Assembly: GCA_003538495.1 (NCBI GenBank)
Contig: DPSD01000025.1
Location: forward strand, 1 to 10,067
DNA from: Accumulibacter sp.
Lineage (GTDB): Bacteria; Pseudomonadota; Gammaproteobacteria; Burkholderiales; Rhodocyclaceae
DNA: 10,067 nt
Direction of reading: 5' to 3'
Both the position numbers and the translations under genes were made by a program. The notes under the pieces are model-generated. The model was given only the letters and a program-made list of their open reading frames with translations, was not told the origin of the DNA and made no database searches. Positions 8,548 through 10,067 of the stretch are shown here, one piece after another (the first letter of the stretch is position 1; the number at the start of each line of letters is the position of its first letter).

Positions 8548-10067
8548 TGACAGGACTCCCGCCGCCACCACGCCCTGGCCTGCCAGTGCGCTGCCGGCTG
8601 TACTGCCTGGCCACCGGGCTGCTGCTGGCGGCGGCGCGGATCTCGGCGGCACCGGCTGTCGAACTGGTCTTCGGCGACCCGGAAGCGCCCACCGCGCTGC
8701 GTGTTTCCGCCGCCGGCAGCGAGGCCATGCCGGTACCCGGAACGACGCCGCTCGGCAGCCTGTGGAAGGTCTTTGTGCATGCCTACCTGAGCGCCGGCAC
8801 GCGCCAGCCGGCCGATTACCACTGCAGCGGCCGCGACCCCGGCGAGGAATCGTATTGCTGTGCCCCCGGCGAGAGCATCGGCCGCGATGCGGCACTGGCC
8901 AAGTCCTGCGGCCTCTATTTTTCTCCACGTCGGCTCGCCTTGTCGGCGGCCGACTGGCGGGCTTTCTGGCTGCGTCAGGCTCCGCAGGCACCGGCGTGGT
9001 TGTTCGAACTCGACAAGATGCAGCCGGCCAGCGAAGTCACGGTTCGCTCGCTGCTGGCCGCGCTGGCAGCCATCGACGCCGACACGCGCCGGCAGACGAT
9101 GGCCGCGCTGCAGCGCGTCAGCCTCGAAGCGCGCGCCCGCCCGCTGCTCTCGCATCTGGGCAACTCGCTGCGCGTCAAGACCTGGAGCTGGAATGACGGC
9201 AAGGGCAGACGGATTGGCGGCTTCGCCGGCTGGCTCGCCGATGGAACGCCGCTATGGCTGCGCGGCAGCGGCAGCAGCGCCCAGGTCATCGAGCAGGCGG
9301 CGCCGTGGCTGGCCGGCCAGTTGCCGCAGCCGACGCCGCCTGACGAGGCTTGCGTACGCGTCCGTTTCTTCAGCCGCTACCCGCTCTCGGAAGTGCTGGT
9401 CGACGGCCGTCCGGCAGCCGAGGGCCCGCTACGCGGTCGTGTCGAAGCGCGTTTCAGCAACTCCCGCCGCCTGTTCTTCGCGAGCAGCGGCGAGCTCAGC
9501 CTCGGCCGTTCCGCCAGCCGCCCGGAAATCAGCGGCCGCTTCGCTCTCAACGAGTATGTCGCCCGCGTGCTGCAGCGCGAGGCTGGCGCGCAGCCGGCGG
9601 CGGCAGCGCGTGCGCTGGCGATCGCTGCACGTACCTATCTCGTGCGCCACGCCGGACAGGGCCGCGGCTGCTACGAGTTCGACGATGACAGCCGTACCCA
9701 GCGCGTCTCGCCGGCGCCACCGGAGCGGGCCGCCCTGCGCGCCGCCGAGTGGAGCGATGGCCTGATCCTGAGTGGCGTCTCCGGTCGCTACCACCAGACC
9801 CGCAGCGCAGCGCAACAGCTCTCGTGGCAGGCCGCCGTGGCCGGCGCCAACGCCGGCGCGCGCTGGGACGAAATCCTCGAGAGCGCCTACGGTGGCGCCG
9901 GCTTCGGTATCGCCGGTGAAGCCGATGCCGGCGAATGTCAGCCGCTGAGCCGCGCCGAGAACTGGCTGTCCGGCCGGCAGGGCACGTGGAAGCGGCGGGT
10001 CGCCCGCGGCCCCAGCCACTGCGGCGCGCGCGCTCCACGGCCGGGTGGGGTGCAGCCAACGTGCCTC
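8547..10067 (+). CDS. yfaQ: DUF2300 protein (YfaQ-like), PBP-like plus SpoIID-like domains, 3' partial
   Basis: The frame opens at ATG 8547 (TGATG overlap with the macroglobulin stop) and stays open to the right edge: 507 residues, against about 550 for E. coli YfaQ, so little is missing. A weak AGG precedes the ATG by 7 nt. Residues 14-36 form a Sec-type signal (VRCRLYC, then a hydrophobic run ending AAPA), so it is periplasmic. The first half resembles a penicillin-binding transpeptidase fold: SLWK at 71-74 for SxxK, SCG at 120-122 followed by LYF for SxN, and KTW at 211-213 for KTG, then a [17 protein letters not shown] block like the strand after KTG. Spacings of 49 and 91 residues suit the fold, but Asn and Gly of the last two motifs are replaced, so activity is doubtful. 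The second half resembles SpoIID/Lyt[13 protein letters not shown] with Glu345 at the SpoIID catalytic position, ALAIAARTY at 356-364, SRTQRVS, and a [12 protein letters not shown] end. It may bind or cut glycan strands. DUF2300 identity is strong; the domain reading is inference. Confidence 0.82.
   Translation, partial: MTGLPPPPRPGLPVRCRLYCLATGLLLAAARISAAPAVELVFGDPEAPTALRVSAAGSEAMPVPGTTPLGSLWKVFVHAYLSAGTRQPADYHCSGRDPGEESYCCAPGESIGRDAALAKSCGLYFSPRRLALSAADWRAFWLRQAPQAPAWLFELDKMQPASEVTVRSLLAALAAIDADTRRQTMAALQRVSLEARARPLLSHLGNSLRVKTWSWNDGKGRRIGGFAGWLADGTPLWLRGSGSSAQVIEQAAPWLAGQLPQPTPPDEACVRVRFFSRYPLSEVLVDGRPAAEGPLRGRVEARFSNSRRLFFASSGELSLGRSASRPEISGRFALNEYVARVLQREAGAQPAAAARALAIAARTYLVRHAGQGRGCYEFDDDSRTQRVSPAPPERAALRAAEWSDGLILSGVSGRYHQTRSAAQQLSWQAAVAGANAGARWDEILESAYGGAGFGIAGEADAGECQPLSRAENWLSGRQGTWKRRVARGPSHCGARAPRPGGVQPTCL

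Noticed and set aside
3934..8991. Very long antisense reading frame (about 1685 codons) opposite the macroglobulin gene
   Set aside because: The translation is low-complexity Arg/Ala/Gly-rich with no recognisable domain, and the + strand carries clear family motifs throughout. Strong G/C third-position bias removes stops from the antisense frame and explains its length.

Overview
The window is GC-rich (roughly two thirds G+C by eye). Every gene is on the + strand, and the codons favour G or C at the third position throughout. Together with Gram-negative envelope genes this suggests a proteobacterium, most likely a betaproteobacterium of the Rhodocyclales/Accumulibacter kind. That placement rests on composition and gene content only and is tentative. 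No tRNA, rRNA, CRISPR array, insertion sequence or long repeat was seen.

Layout: (1) 2-1294 is the 3' part of a GH3-type (auxin-responsive GH3 superfamily) acyl-adenylating enzyme, cut by the left edge. (2) 1295-1479 is a short intergenic stretch with only a weak promoter candidate. (3) 1480-1621 is a small reading frame behind a very strong Shine-Dalgarno. It appears to carry a one-base frameshift and runs into the start of the next gene. (4) 1611-3242 encodes a membrane-anchored DUF2138 protein (YfaA family). (5) 3242-3961 encodes a DUF1175 protein (YfaT family) with what looks like an NlpC/P60 Cys-His-His triad. (6) 3895-8547 encodes a 1550-residue bacterial alpha-2-macroglobulin (YfaS/MagD family). 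(7) 8547-10067 is the 5' part of a DUF2300 gene (YfaQ family), open at the right edge.

Genes 4-7 reproduce the order of the E. coli yfaA-yfaT-yfaS-yfaQ(-yfaP) locus and belong to the same class as the Pseudomonas aeruginosa mag operon. They are tightly packed, with 1-nt TGATG stop/start overlaps at 3242 and 8547 and a 67-nt overlap at 3895-3961, so they look like one translationally coupled operon. All four products carry export signals or membrane anchors, so the system acts in the periplasm and inner membrane. By analogy with MagD it would be an envelope-bound protease trap or sensor.

Three points stand out. The macroglobulin keeps a CVEQ thioester motif, although macroglobulins from this operon type are, as I recall, described as lacking it. 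DUF2300 reads as a degenerate penicillin-binding-protein-like domain (SLWK, SCG, KTW) fused to a SpoIID/LytB-like domain with the Glu kept. DUF1175 reads as an NlpC/P60-like peptidase. The operon may therefore link a macroglobulin to peptidoglycan-acting or peptidoglycan-binding partners, in parallel with the other bacterial macroglobulin type, which pairs with PBP1C.
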